Assembly: GCA_963814975.1 (NCBI GenBank)
Contig: CAWFFB010000003.1
Coordinates: 191,289 to 255,288, forward strand
DNA: 64,000 bases
Direction of reading: 5' to 3'
Source: CAVUXJ01 sp963814975
Lineage (GTDB): Bacteria > Acidobacteriota > Vicinamibacteria > Vicinamibacterales > CAVVIG01
Position numbers and translations under genes: made by a program. Under the pieces are notes generated by a model. That model did no database searches and was not told the origin of the DNA. It saw only the letters and a program-made list of their open reading frames with translations. How positions within the stretch are numbered: the stretch's first letter is position 1; each line of letters opens with the position of its first letter. Of the stretch, positions 19,642-28,559 are shown in pieces.

Positions 19642-21703
19642 ATGGCGCGGCCACGCACGTTGCGCAGGCATTCGCCGCCACCGGCGACGACAGCGGCACC
19701 TTCGACGGGCATCTGGCGGCGTGCCGCGATCATCGCCATCGCCGGCTTCCTCGCCTACGCGAACAGCTTCTCCGGGCCGTTCGTCTTCGACGATCGCGTT
19801 TCGATTGTCGAGAACGCTCAGATCCGTGACGTCGCGAAACTCGACCAGGTCCTGTTCCCCCGCCGTGAGCTGCCGACCGCTGGCCGTCCGCTGGTCAATC
19901 TGTCCTTCGCCCTCAACTACGCTCTGGGCGGCCTGAGCGTCGGCGGCTACCATCTCGTCAACCTGGCCTTTCATCTGCTCTGTGGCCTACTGGTCTTTGG
20001 CATCGTGCGCCGCACGCTGGAGCTGCCGGCGCTGAAGGGCCGGTTCGGCGGGGCGGCCTTGAATCTCGGGTTCGCGGTGGCGCTGCTGTGGACGCTTCAT
20101 CCGCTGAACAGCGAAGCGGTCGATTACCTGACCCAGCGGACCGAGCTGATGATGGCCCTGTTCTACCTGCTGACGCTGTACGCCAGCATTCGCGCCTTGC
20201 CGCCGAAGGTGCGAGGCTGGCCGGCGATCGCGGTGCTGTCGTGTGGAGCTGGCATGCTGTGCAAGGAATCCATGGTGACAGCCCCGGTCCTCGTCGTGCT
20301 GTACGACGTCGTCTTCGTCTTCGAGTCTTTCAAGCGGGCGCTCAGCGAGCGATGGCGTTTTTATGCGGCTCTGTGCGCGTCCTGGGTCGTCCTGACCGCG
20401 GTGCTGTGGTCCGGTCCACGCGTGCGCTCCGCCGGATTCTCGGCCGGCGTGGACCCGTGGACGTATCTGCTCAACCAGACGGTGATGATCACGCAGTATC
20501 TCCGGCTGGCGGTCTGGCCCACGGCCCTCGTGGCGAATTACGGATGGCCCGTGGCGCTGACGCTTCGCGACGTCCTGCCGCAGGCGTTGCTCGTGACGGC
20601 TCTTCTGGCGCTGACGGCCGTCGCGCTCGTTTCGCCGGCCGAAATGGGGCTTCCTGGGCGCCTGGTTCTTTGTGACCCTCGCCCCGACATCCAGCATCGT
20701 GCCGATCGCCACCGAAGTCGGCGCCGAGCGTCGCATGTACCTCCCCCTGATCGCGCTCGTCGTGCTCGCGGTGGTGTCCGCGTCGTTCGTGAAGCGCGCG
20801 GTCTCGGCAGGCGGCGCGGTGGTGCTCGCGGTGGTCGCCACGCTCTTCGCGCTTGGGACCTTCATCAGGAACCGAGAATACAGGTCTGAGCTGGTGCTCG
20901 CGCACACCATCCTTGAACGCTACCCGACCAGCGTCGCCCATCACATCCTCGGCACCGACCTGCTGATGGCGGGGGAGCGTGAGGCCGGCATGAAGGAGCT
21001 GCGCCAGGCCGTCCCCGGCGCGCCCAGAGCGTATTACACCCTCGGGGTCGAGCTCCTCAAGGAAGGGAAGAACCGGGAGGCGATCGACGAACTGCAGGCG
21101 TTCCTGCGGGAGCAGCCGAACCTTGTCGAGGCGATCTCCGCGCGGCAATTGCTTGGCCAGGCGCTTGCCCACGAGCGGCGATGGGCGGAAGCCATCGAGC
21201 AGGAGCAGAGGGTGCTGACGATGAACCCATCGGAGAATCAGCGCCTGGAGACCCATGCGCTGCTCGCCGAGGCGTTCCTCGGGGCCGAGAACTTCACCGA
21301 AGCGATCGCGCATAGCCGCGAGTATCTGCGATCGCGGCCGAACGACGGGGCCGTCCTCACCCGTCTCGGCATCGCCCTGAGCGCGGCGGGCGAGCTCGCG
21401 AATGCCGTTGCGGCGTTCCGGCACGCCGCGGCCGTCGCTCCAGGACAGGCCGATGCGCAGCGCAATCTGGCGATTGCGCTCTCCGATCACGGAGATTTCG
21501 AGGACGCCCTCGACCCCGCGCGACAGCTGGTGGTGCTTCGGCCCGGGGATGCGGACGCGCATCGCCTGCTCGGACGCCTGCTCGCTCGGCTGGGGCGGTT
21601 GGACGAGGCGCGGTCTCACTTGGAACGATCGCTGCAGATCGATCCGACCGATGTCGATGCGAGAGAGCTTCTCCGAAAGCTGCAGGCAGCGAGGCCTCGG
21701 TAG
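19642..21703 (+). CDS. Membrane O-mannosyltransferase-like protein with C-terminal TPRs (TMTC-like), one frameshift
   Basis: The N-terminal half is polytopic. It contains FVFDDRVSIVEN and FRRELPTAGRPLVNLSFALN-like segments, LLWTLHPLNSEAVDYLTQRT, and FFVTLAPTSSIVPI, a signature of TMTC-type glycosyltransferases. The C-terminal half is TPR repeats (SVAHHILGTDLLMAGEREAG; AYYTLGVELLKEGKNREA; DAQRNLAIALSDHGDFEDA; DAHRLLGRLLARLGRLDEA). The frame slips at about 20650 beside a GGGG run; restoring one base gives an uninterrupted protein of about 686 residues. The start at 19642 (ATG) is tentative. It probably transfers a lipid-linked sugar to proteins at the membrane. Confidence 0.8.
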
Positions 21704-21814
21704 CGCGGCGGTCAGGCTGGTGCGGACATATGGATGGGCTGGGTGCGGCGGTCGGGGCGCACGAACACGTTGGTATAATCCGCGGTTGTCTCTTCTCCAG
21801 GGAGCGAGGGCGGA

Positions 21815-23290
21815 ATGACGGCTCGGCGACGCGCGTCCTCGAAGAAAACTCCCCAGAGCGCACATGAACTGCCGAAGGCACCCACTGGGATTCTCGGGCT
21901 CGACGAGGTGACCAACGGCGGCCTGCCCCGGGGCCGTCCGACGCTCGTGACCGGCGGCCCCGGCTGTGGCAAGACGTTGCTCGCCCTCGAATTTCTTATG
22001 CATGGGGCGGCCAAGTACGGTGAGCCCGGCGTCTTCGTCACCTTCGAAGAGCGCGCTGAAGATCTGAGGGACAACGCCCGCTCCATCGGGCTGAATCTCG
22101 ACAACCTCATTCGACGCAAGCGTCTGGCAATCGAGTACATCCGCGTCGAACGGTCGGAAATCGAGGAGACGGGCGAATACGACCTCGAAGGCCTGTTCAT
22201 CCGCCTCGATCACGCCATGAATTCGGTCAAGGCCACGCGCATCGTCCTCGACACGATCGAGTCGCTGTTTGCCGGACTCGCTGATGCAGGCATCCTTCGA
22301 GCAGAACTGCGGCGCCTGTTCGCATGGCTCAAGGACAGGGGCGTCACGGCCGTCATCACGGGTGAGCGGGGAGACAAGACGCTGACGCGGCAGGGGCTCG
22401 AAGAGTACGTCTCGGACTGCGTCATTGTTCTCGACCACCGGGTCATGGACCAGATTTCGACCCGGCGCTTGCGCGTCGTGAAGTACCGCGGCTCTCATCA
22501 TGGGACGAATGGGTACCCCTTTCTCATCGACGCAGACGGCATCGTCGTGCTGCCGATCACCTCCCTGCAGTTGCAGCACAAGGCCACGACCTCGCGCATT
22601 TCGACAGGGCTGGACTGGCTCGACACCATGTTCGGCAACAAGGGCTATTTCCGCGGCAGCAGTGTGCTGATATCCGGCGGCGCGGGATCCGGGAAGACGA
22701 GTCTCGCGGCCCATTTCATCGACGCCGCATGCCGGCGGAAAGAGCAGGTGCTTTGTTTTGTGTTCGAGGAATCCGCGGCGCAGTACATACGGAACATGCG
22801 CTCGATTGGCCTCGATCTTGATACATGGGTCGGGAAGGGTCTGCTGACCATCGATGCGGCGCGGCCCACGCTGTACGGCCTGGAATCCCACCTCGCGAAA
22901 ATGCATCGCCTGATCGATGCGGCGCATCCCACCGCGGTCGTCGTCGATCCGTTGTCGAGCTTCACCGGCGGCACGCCGAGCGAAGTCGCCGGCACGCTGA
23001 TTCGGATGATCGACTATCTCAAGAGCCGGCAAATAACCGCCTTGTTCACGCATCTGATTCCGGCGAGGCTGACCTCTGTCGACACAGAAGTCGGGGTGTC
23101 GTCGCTGATGGATACATGGCTCCTGCTGTCATCGCCCTCTTCGGGAAACATCGCGGGTCGTCATCTGACCATTCTCAAGTCACGTGGCATGCCTCATTCC
23201 ACCCTGACGCGGACGTTCATGATGACGGATCGGGGGGTGCGCAGCGCGCCGTCCACCAGGCACTCCGGCCGGTTGGTGGCGAATCGATGA
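21815..23290 (+). CDS. KaiC-like dual RecA-fold ATPase
   Basis: A 491-residue protein with two KaiC domains. Walker A of CI is GGPGCGKT (about residues 47-54). Walker A of CII is SGGAGSGKTSLA (about residues 286-297). Walker B-like strands are TRIVLDTIESLF and TAVVVDPLSSF. At the position of the cyanobacterial phosphosites Ser-Thr, the sequence has Ser-Ser in VGVSSLMDTW, so autophosphorylation is possible. In non-photosynthetic bacteria KaiC-KaiB-kinase sets are thought to act as timers or stress switches and not as true clocks. The stop overlaps the next start by ATGA. It forms an operon with two KaiB genes and a hybrid kinase. Confidence 0.9.
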   Translation: MTARRRASSKKTPQSAHELPKAPTGILGLDEVTNGGLPRGRPTLVTGGPGCGKTLLALEFLMHGAAKYGEPGVFVTFEERAEDLRDNARSIGLNLDNLIRRKRLAIEYIRVERSEIEETGEYDLEGLFIRLDHAMNSVKATRIVLDTIESLFAGLADAGILRAELRRLFAWLKDRGVTAVITGERGDKTLTRQGLEEYVSDCVIVLDHRVMDQISTRRLRVVKYRGSHHGTNGYPFLIDADGIVVLPITSLQLQHKATTSRISTGLDWLDTMFGNKGYFRGSSVLISGGAGSGKTSLAAHFIDAACRRKEQVLCFVFEESAAQYIRNMRSIGLDLDTWVGKGLLTIDAARPTLYGLESHLAKMHRLIDAAHPTAVVVDPLSSFTGGTPSEVAGTLIRMIDYLKSRQITALFTHLIPARLTSVDTEVGVSSLMDTWLLLSSPSSGNIAGRHLTILKSRGMPHSTLTRTFMMTDRGVRSAPSTRHSGRLVANR

Positions 23291-23648
23291 GTCCCAAGAC
23301 GACCCGTGTCCGGACGGCGAAGCGCCGAAACCCAGGGGAGGCCGGCGGAAGAAGGCCTGGAACCTGCGGCTGTACATCGCCGGTGCGACGCCGCGGGCCA
23401 CCTCGGCGCTCCAGAACCTCAAAGCGGTCTGCGAACAGCATCTGGCTGGGCAGTATCGCATCGAGGTCATCGATCTGCTGAAGCACCCGCAGCTTGCAAA
23501 GGGCGATCAGATTGTCGCTGTGCCGACGCTCGTGCGTCATCTGCCGCCTCCAGTCAAGAAGATCATCGGCGATCTGTCGGATGCCGAACGTGTCCTGGTC
23601 GGGCTCGATCTGCGGCGCCAGGGCCGGACCGACTCGAGCCACGAATGA
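23287..23648 (+). CDS. KaiB-like protein 1 (one frameshift near the N-terminus)
   Basis: The ATG at 23287 overlaps the KaiC stop (ATGA). The N-terminal Lys/Arg-rich tail reads in that frame. From about 23335, next to a GGGG run, the body continues in another frame: KAWNLRLYIAGATPRATSAL, LKAVCEQHLAGQYRIEVIDL, KGDQIVAVPTLVRHLPPP, IIGDLSDAERVLVGLDL. That body is a complete thioredoxin-like KaiB fold. No in-frame start exists close by in the second frame, so a single missing base is the simplest reading. The stop overlaps the next KaiB start (ATGA). KaiB binds KaiC and, through it, signalling kinases. Confidence 0.8.
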
Positions 23649-23974
23649 AGTCCAATCCTGTCAAGAAGACCGCGCGACAGCGAGCCACCCGCCGCCGCTA
23701 CGTCCTTCGCCTCTACGTCACCGGCTCCACGAGCAGGTCTGTGCGGGCGCTCGAGAACGTGCGCCGTATCTGCGACGAACATCTCGCTGGTAACTACCAG
23801 CTGGAAGTCATCGATATCTACAAGGACCTCGCGCTCGCCCGCGGCGACCAGATTATCGCCGCGCCGACCTTGATCAAACGCCTCCCGGCGCCCCTTCGGC
23901 GCCTGATCGGTGACATGTCGAATGAGCAGAAGGTCCTGATGGGACTCGATCTGCGGTCGCGCCGGCGCTTATAG
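23645..23974 (+). CDS. KaiB-like protein 2
   Basis: A 109-residue intact protein starting MKSNPVKKTARQRATRRR. The KaiB core is YVLRLYVTGSTSRSVRALEN, GNYQLEVIDIYKDLALARGD and IIAAPTLIKRLPAPLRRLIG. It is a close paralogue of the preceding KaiB, with the same ending pattern LVGLDLRR / LMGLDLRS. It overlaps that gene by 4 bases, which implies translational coupling. Two KaiB copies next to one KaiC suggest either a heteromeric ring or division of labour between the KaiC and kinase partners; that is inference. Confidence 0.9.
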   Translation: MKSNPVKKTARQRATRRRYVLRLYVTGSTSRSVRALENVRRICDEHLAGNYQLEVIDIYKDLALARGDQIIAAPTLIKRLPAPLRRLIGDMSNEQKVLMGLDLRSRRRL

Positions 23975-23987
23975 GGTGCAACGTCCC

Positions 23988-25682
23988 ATGGCTCATCGGC
24001 CGAAAGCCCGGCGCCATCGCAGCCTTGCCGTCCAGGCGTTGCGGCGGCGTCTGCAGGAAGCGGAGGACACCCTCGCGGCGATTCGAGAAGGACACGTCGA
24101 TGCCCTGGTAATGCGCGCCGGGCACGACGAGCAGGTGTACACCCTGCGAAGCGCCGATCAGCCTTACCGGTTGATGGTCGAGCAGATGCACGAAGGCGCA
24201 GTGACCCTTGGGTCGGACGGGGCGATCCTGTACTGTAACGTCCGGTTTGCCGAGATTCTCGGCTCGTCGTGCGAAGCCCTCACGGGACAGCGATTCCAGG
24301 AACTGCTGAACGACGGCGATCGGGCCAGGTTCGTGGCAGTGCTGCAGCAAGGCACCTTTCGAGACGAGTTCCAGATCGTAGGATCGGGCGGATTGGTCAT
24401 CCCGGTGCAGCTGTCCGCCACGGCATTGATGATCGACGATCTCAGGACGACGGCGGTGGTGATGAGCGACCTGACGCAGGAGCGGAGCGAGCGCGCGTTG
24501 CGTGAATCGAACCGCCTGAAGGACGAGTTCCTGGCGACGCTGTCGCACGAGCTGCGGACGCCGTTGAACGTCATCCTGGGCTGGACCCACATGTTGCGGA
24601 CCGACCGCCTCGAAGAGCGCGCGACCAGGCGCGCCCTGGAGCTGATCGATCGCAACGCGAAGGCGCAGTCCCAGATCGTCAACGATCTCGTCGATATGTC
24701 CAGGATGTTCACGGGGAAGATGCGGCTGGATCCTCAACACACCCCGCTGGTGCCGCTGCTGCAGGCGGCGGTCGATGCCGTGCGTCCGTCAGCCAAGGTG
24801 AAGAACATCAACATCGGTTTCAACGATCGAGCCCGGGGCGCCTCGGTGTTCGGCGATCCCACGAGGCTGCAGCAGGTTGTCTGGAACCTGTTGACCAACG
24901 CCGTCAAGTTCACGCCGCCGGGTGGCCGTATTCGCGTTACCGCCAGCAGGACGGGGGACAACCTGCGTATCGAGGTCGCCGATACGGGTATGGGAATCGA
25001 CCCTGCATTCGTGCCTCACGTCTTCGATCGCTTCCGGCAGGCAGAGAGCGGGACGACCCGCACGTTCGGTGGCCTGGGCCTCGGTCTGGCGATTGTGAAG
25101 GACCTCGTTCACCTCCATGGTGGAACAGTCGAGGCGAGCAGCGCGGGCGCGGGGAAGGGTGCGAAGTTTGCCGTCGTGCTGCCAGCGGGCAAGTCGCAGG
25201 AGGAGGTGCCGCCGCGAGCCCGGAAGCCCGCCGCCCGCCGGCTCACGAAGGACACGCGCGTGCTCGTCGTCGAGGACCACGGCGACAGCCGCGAGCTGGC
25301 CGTCCGGATTATCGAATCAGCTGGAGCGTCAGCCGTTGCCGTGGCGAGCGCCGCAGAGGCGCTCGCCACGCTCGAGTCGAAACGGTTTTCGGTCGTGGTC
25401 GCGGATATCGGCCTGCCCGATCAGGATGGATTTTCCCTCCTACGCCATTTACGCGGGCATCGGCTGGAGCGACTCCGCACGGTACCGGTGATTGCAGTCA
25501 CCGCGTACGTCTCCGCCAGCGACAGGGCACGCGCGCTGTCGATGGGGTTCCACCAGCATGTCGCCAAGCCCGCCGATCCAGTCACGCTGATTGATGCCAT
25601 CGCCCGCGCGGTCGCGAGCCGTTCGCCTGGGACGTCTGCCGCCCCACCAGCCGTTCCTTCTTCGCGCGGGGCCAACGTTTGA
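23988..25682 (+). CDS. PAS-containing hybrid histidine kinase with C-terminal receiver
   Basis: The ATG at 23988 is preferred; an in-frame GTG at 23976 is the alternative. The order is: a coiled N-terminal helix (about residues 10-40), a PAS domain (about 55-165, MVEQMHEGAVTLGSDGAILY), an HisKA dimerisation helix with phosphoacceptor His in LSHELRTPLNVILGW (about residue 187), and an HATPase domain with N box VVWNLLTNAVKF, G1 VADTGMGI and G2 GGLGLGLAIVKD. A receiver domain follows with LVVEDHGD and phosphoacceptor Asp in VVADIGLPDQDG (about residue 472). There is no membrane segment, so it is cytoplasmic. It is the output kinase of the Kai operon: KaiB/KaiC state probably controls it. No DNA-binding regulator is adjacent. 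Confidence 0.85.
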   Translation: MAHRPKARRHRSLAVQALRRRLQEAEDTLAAIREGHVDALVMRAGHDEQVYTLRSADQPYRLMVEQMHEGAVTLGSDGAILYCNVRFAEILGSSCEALTGQRFQELLNDGDRARFVAVLQQGTFRDEFQIVGSGGLVIPVQLSATALMIDDLRTTAVVMSDLTQERSERALRESNRLKDEFLATLSHELRTPLNVILGWTHMLRTDRLEERATRRALELIDRNAKAQSQIVNDLVDMSRMFTGKMRLDPQHTPLVPLLQAAVDAVRPSAKVKNINIGFNDRARGASVFGDPTRLQQVVWNLLTNAVKFTPPGGRIRVTASRTGDNLRIEVADTGMGIDPAFVPHVFDRFRQAESGTTRTFGGLGLGLAIVKDLVHLHGGTVEASSAGAGKGAKFAVVLPAGKSQEEVPPRARKPAARRLTKDTRVLVVEDHGDSRELAVRIIESAGASAVAVASAAEALATLESKRFSVVVADIGLPDQDGFSLLRHLRGHRLERLRTVPVIAVTAYVSASDRARALSMGFHQHVAKPADPVTLIDAIARAVASRSPGTSAAPPAVPSSRGANV

Positions 25683-25875
25683 GCTCGTGCTCGCGTTTCA
25701 GCGCCTCCCCTCGCGACTCGTACGCTTCCGAGTAGACGAGACGCACCGGGCGACGACCTGCCGTGTACCGGGCCCCACGGCCATGATTGTGGACGTTCTC
25801 GCGCCGGCATGGGTCGCGGGCGTACCCCGTATAGAGCGTACCGTCGGCGCAGCGGACGATGTAGACGAAATGCAC
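25582..25875 (-). CDS. GIY-YIG nuclease family protein (YhbQ/UPF0213-like)
   Basis: A 97-residue protein starting MHFVYIVRCADGTLYTGYAR, the GIY-YIG fold's VYIV and LYTGYA elements. The conserved Arg is in DPCRRENVHNHGRGARYTAG and the Glu in RGEALKREHELKRWPRAKK. Such small stand-alone proteins are single-domain nuclease-like factors, some acting on damaged DNA or single-stranded DNA. Its last 34 codons overlap the 3' end of the kinase gene on the opposite strand. Confidence 0.8.
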   Translation of the reverse strand: MHFVYIVRCADGTLYTGYARDPCRRENVHNHGRGARYTAGRRPVRLVYSEAYESRGEALKREHELKRWPRAKKERLVGRQTSQANGSRPRGRWHQSA

Positions 25876-26106
25876 CTGGTGGCCTGTATCCGCTGATCAA
25901 CTACCGGCTTCCGGGGATCCCGGCTGGCGGCGTTGCTCCTTTCTTACATGCTCCCGGTATCCTCGGAGCATGGCGCCCGGATAAAGGCGTGACGACCGAG
26001 AATACCGCTGGGCGCCTTGACGCAGACTGTGGCGTGGTCTACCGTTGTTGGTATCCTAGCAAATCCCGCTCGTGTCCTATTACTAGACCGTCTCGAGAGG
26101 AGCTTT

Positions 26107-26904
26107 ATGAGGCTGCGGTTCGCCGGTGCCCTGAGCCTGGCGGTGGCGTTGTCGCTGAATCAAATACCCGCTGGCGCCCAGGCCGCTCGCGGAGGCGTGC
26201 AGGCGTCGCCAGCCCCGGCCATTCCACGCGCACGTGATGGCAAACCCGACCTGTCGGGGATCTGGCAGGCGTCGATGAGCGCGGCGAACTACGATATCCT
26301 GCCGCACTCCGCCAGCAAGGAGGGTCCCGCCGGCCAGGGGATTGTCGAGGGCGACGAGATCCCTTACCGACCAGAGGCGCTCAAGAAAAAGCAGGAGAAC
26401 TACGCCAATCGCCACACGCTGGACACCGAAGCGAACTGTTACCTGCCGGGCGTGCCGCGGATCACATACATGCCCTTCCCGTTCCAGATTATTCAATTGC
26501 CGGGGCAGACCACGATTCTGTACCAGTACGTGCACGCGACCCGCTATATCTACACGAACGGGACCCCTCATCCTCCGGGGCCGATCGAGTGGTGGATGGG
26601 GGATTCGCGCGGCCGCTGGGAGGGGGATACGTTCGTTGTCGACGTGACCCACTTCGGCGATCGAACCTGGTTCGACAGGGCCGGCAACCATCACAGTGAC
26701 GCCCTGCACGTCGTCGAGCGCTATACGCTTGCCGGCCCCGATCACATCAACTATGAGGCGACGATCGAAGATCCCAAGGTGTTTACGAGGCCCTGGAAGA
26801 TGCGGCTGGTCCTCTATCGCCACAAGGAACCGAATTTCCAGCTTCTGGACTACGATTGCTACGCGTTTCAGTGGGAACAATACTATCCATACCCCGGACG
26901 TTGA
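26107..26904 (+). CDS. Secreted protein of an acidobacterial W-M-G-D-x-R-G family, paralogue 1
   Basis: A 265-residue protein. The ATG has GAGAGGAG upstream. A signal peptide (MRLRFAGALSLAVALSLNQI, ending near AGAQA) is followed by RARDGKPDLSGIWQASM. A central block has CYLPGVPRITYMPFPFQIIQ, and the diagnostic strand is WWMGDSRGRWEGDTFVVDV. The last part reads HHSDALHVVERYTLAGPDH, YEATIEDPKVFTRPWKM and LLDYDCYAF. The family is beta-rich, widespread in Acidobacteriota and of unknown function. Two relatives lie in this window (26927-27793 and 61217-62281). It forms a 22-bp-spaced pair with the next gene. Confidence 0.75.
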   Translation: MRLRFAGALSLAVALSLNQIPAGAQAARGGVQASPAPAIPRARDGKPDLSGIWQASMSAANYDILPHSASKEGPAGQGIVEGDEIPYRPEALKKKQENYANRHTLDTEANCYLPGVPRITYMPFPFQIIQLPGQTTILYQYVHATRYIYTNGTPHPPGPIEWWMGDSRGRWEGDTFVVDVTHFGDRTWFDRAGNHHSDALHVVERYTLAGPDHINYEATIEDPKVFTRPWKMRLVLYRHKEPNFQLLDYDCYAFQWEQYYPYPGR

Positions 26905-26926
26905 TCGCTGGATAAGGAGCTTTCAG

Positions 26927-27793
26927 ATGAGACTGCACCACGTGACGCTTGCCCTCGGGATCAGTGCGGTGCTCCTGGCGAGCGCTGCCCCTGTATCCGG
27001 CCAGGGCGAGATGACCCGGCCGAAGGCGCCTGCCGCCAAGCCGTGGCCGCCGGCGCAGACGCCGGACGGGCAGCCCGACGTGCAAGGAACCTGGCGTCCC
27101 GAGATTCCCGGCACCCACTCACTGAACCCTGCCCAAAGCAGCGGGGCGGAATTCGAGGAGCGGGTAACAGGAAAGGGGAAGCGGAACCCGAGCAGGATCG
27201 TGGATCCGCCCAGCGGCGAGATTCCATATCAACCGTGGGCGGCTGCTCTTCAGCAGAAGCTCGCCTCTGAGTTCGAGAACGCGACCAGGCCCGAGCACAT
27301 CGACACGGCAACCCGGTGTCTGGTGCCCGGCGTGCCACGACTGTACTATTTCCCCGCATTTCGGATCATGCAGCCGGCGGGAAGCGTCGTGTTCGTATGG
27401 GACGATCACCATGCGTATCGAGTCATCCACCTGGACGGGCGTCCGCATGTCGGGCCGGATGTGAAACTGTGGATGGGCGATGGCCGAGGCCGCTGGGAAG
27501 GGAATACGCTGGTCGTCGACACCAGGAACCTCAAGGCGAAATCACGCCTCGACGTCGTCGGTGATTTTTTCACGGACAAAGCGCATCTCGTGGAGCGGAT
27601 GACGTTTGTCGACGCCAACACGATGAATTACGAAGTCACGATCGAGGATCCGACAGTGTTTACACGGCCCTGGACCATGCGTGTCGTCCAGCGCCGGTTG
27701 CCGGACGACGAGATGTGGGAATGGGCGTGCCACGAAGGTGAGCGCGATGCGGCCCGGTCTTTCCTGGGGACGCCAGAGGCGGAAAAACAGTAG
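26927..27793 (+). CDS. Secreted protein of the W-M-G-D-x-R-G family, paralogue 2
   Basis: A 288-residue protein. The ATG has AAGGAG 7 bases upstream. It has a signal peptide to APVSGQG. Shared family blocks are PDGQPDVQGTWRPE, CLVPGVPRLYYFPAFRIMQ, LWMGDGRGRWEGNTLVVDT, HLVERMTFVDANTMNYEVTI and TVFTRPWTMRVV, and it ends WACHEGERDAARSF. It is a tandem duplicate of the preceding gene and probably co-transcribed with it. It is exported and of unknown function. The invariant PD(L/V)SG-W start and the CLPGVP loop suggest a conserved binding surface. Confidence 0.75.
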   Translation: MRLHHVTLALGISAVLLASAAPVSGQGEMTRPKAPAAKPWPPAQTPDGQPDVQGTWRPEIPGTHSLNPAQSSGAEFEERVTGKGKRNPSRIVDPPSGEIPYQPWAAALQQKLASEFENATRPEHIDTATRCLVPGVPRLYYFPAFRIMQPAGSVVFVWDDHHAYRVIHLDGRPHVGPDVKLWMGDGRGRWEGNTLVVDTRNLKAKSRLDVVGDFFTDKAHLVERMTFVDANTMNYEVTIEDPTVFTRPWTMRVVQRRLPDDEMWEWACHEGERDAARSFLGTPEAEKQ

Positions 27794-27838
27794 GTTGCCG
27801 CGGGTCACCCGCCGTCACCTCGCCGGGAAGACGGACGC

Positions 27839-28393
27839 TTAGGAGGGCGACGCCGGCGTACCAGCGGAGTCCGTTGATCGCCGGCCGCCGCGGAGGGAAG
27901 TGCGCCGGTCTGGCGCCGCCGGGTTACGGCGGTCTTGCAGCGGGAGCGCCGCTCGGAAATATGAAGGCAGGGCGCGAGCCAGCCGGCCGCTGGATTCGTA
28001 GAAGGCCCCGACCCGCTGTGCTTCCCGGGCGAGCCAAAGGTCTTGCTGATGTTCGTAGACCAGTGACCGAATCGGCCGCCGCGAGATTTCGGCCAGGTGG
28101 ACCAACTGCAGTCCGTTGAAGGCCCCGAGGCGAATGTTGGTGAGGAGCCAATCGTACGGCTTCGAAATCAGGTGCCTCCTGGCGTGGAAAAAGTCGGCGA
28201 CGTCGTCAATCTCGGCGACTGTCCGGACAACGTCGCGCAGACGCCGGCGCCGGGCGTCGTCTGGCTCCACGAGCAGGACGCGCTCTGAACCGGGCGGTGC
28301 CGTGCGCAGGAACGAGTGTGACGGTAGGGTGAACTGATCCGTTCGCGGCGCTGTCTCTCCAGACGCCGTGTCGGTTTCACGTCTGCTTCTCAT
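27839..28393 (-). CDS. Receiver-like regulator lacking the phosphoacceptor Asp
   Basis: The start MRSRRETDTASGETAP at 28393 is favoured; an in-frame Met at 28474 gives 27 more residues of unlikely sequence. After a 35-residue tail comes a CheY-like fold: ERVLLVEPDDARRRRLRDVV, HLISKPYDWLLTNIRLGAFN and SLVYEHQQDLWLAREAQR. The acidic pocket is present (EPDD), but the usual Asp at the end of strand 3 is Asn (LLTNIRLGAFNG). It ends in a basic, Arg-rich tail. It is probably an atypical, phosphorylation-independent receiver. No partner kinase is adjacent. Confidence 0.65.
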   Translation of the reverse strand: MRSRRETDTASGETAPRTDQFTLPSHSFLRTAPPGSERVLLVEPDDARRRRLRDVVRTVAEIDDVADFFHARRHLISKPYDWLLTNIRLGAFNGLQLVHLAEISRRPIRSLVYEHQQDLWLAREAQRVGAFYESSGRLARALPSYFRAALPLQDRRNPAAPDRRTSLRGGRRSTDSAGTPASPS

Positions 28394-28559
28394 GATCGAA
28401 GCCCTCGCGTTTCCTCCAGGCGTGTGCAGAGCGTACAGCGGGGCCAAGATCGACCGCTGTACTGTTTTGCACACTTTCTGGCGCTGGATCCCCGTTAAAA
28501 ACCCCCTAACGCCTTGCGCGGTAAGGCACTTACGGCGATCATCCAGAAGCGCGTGACAC

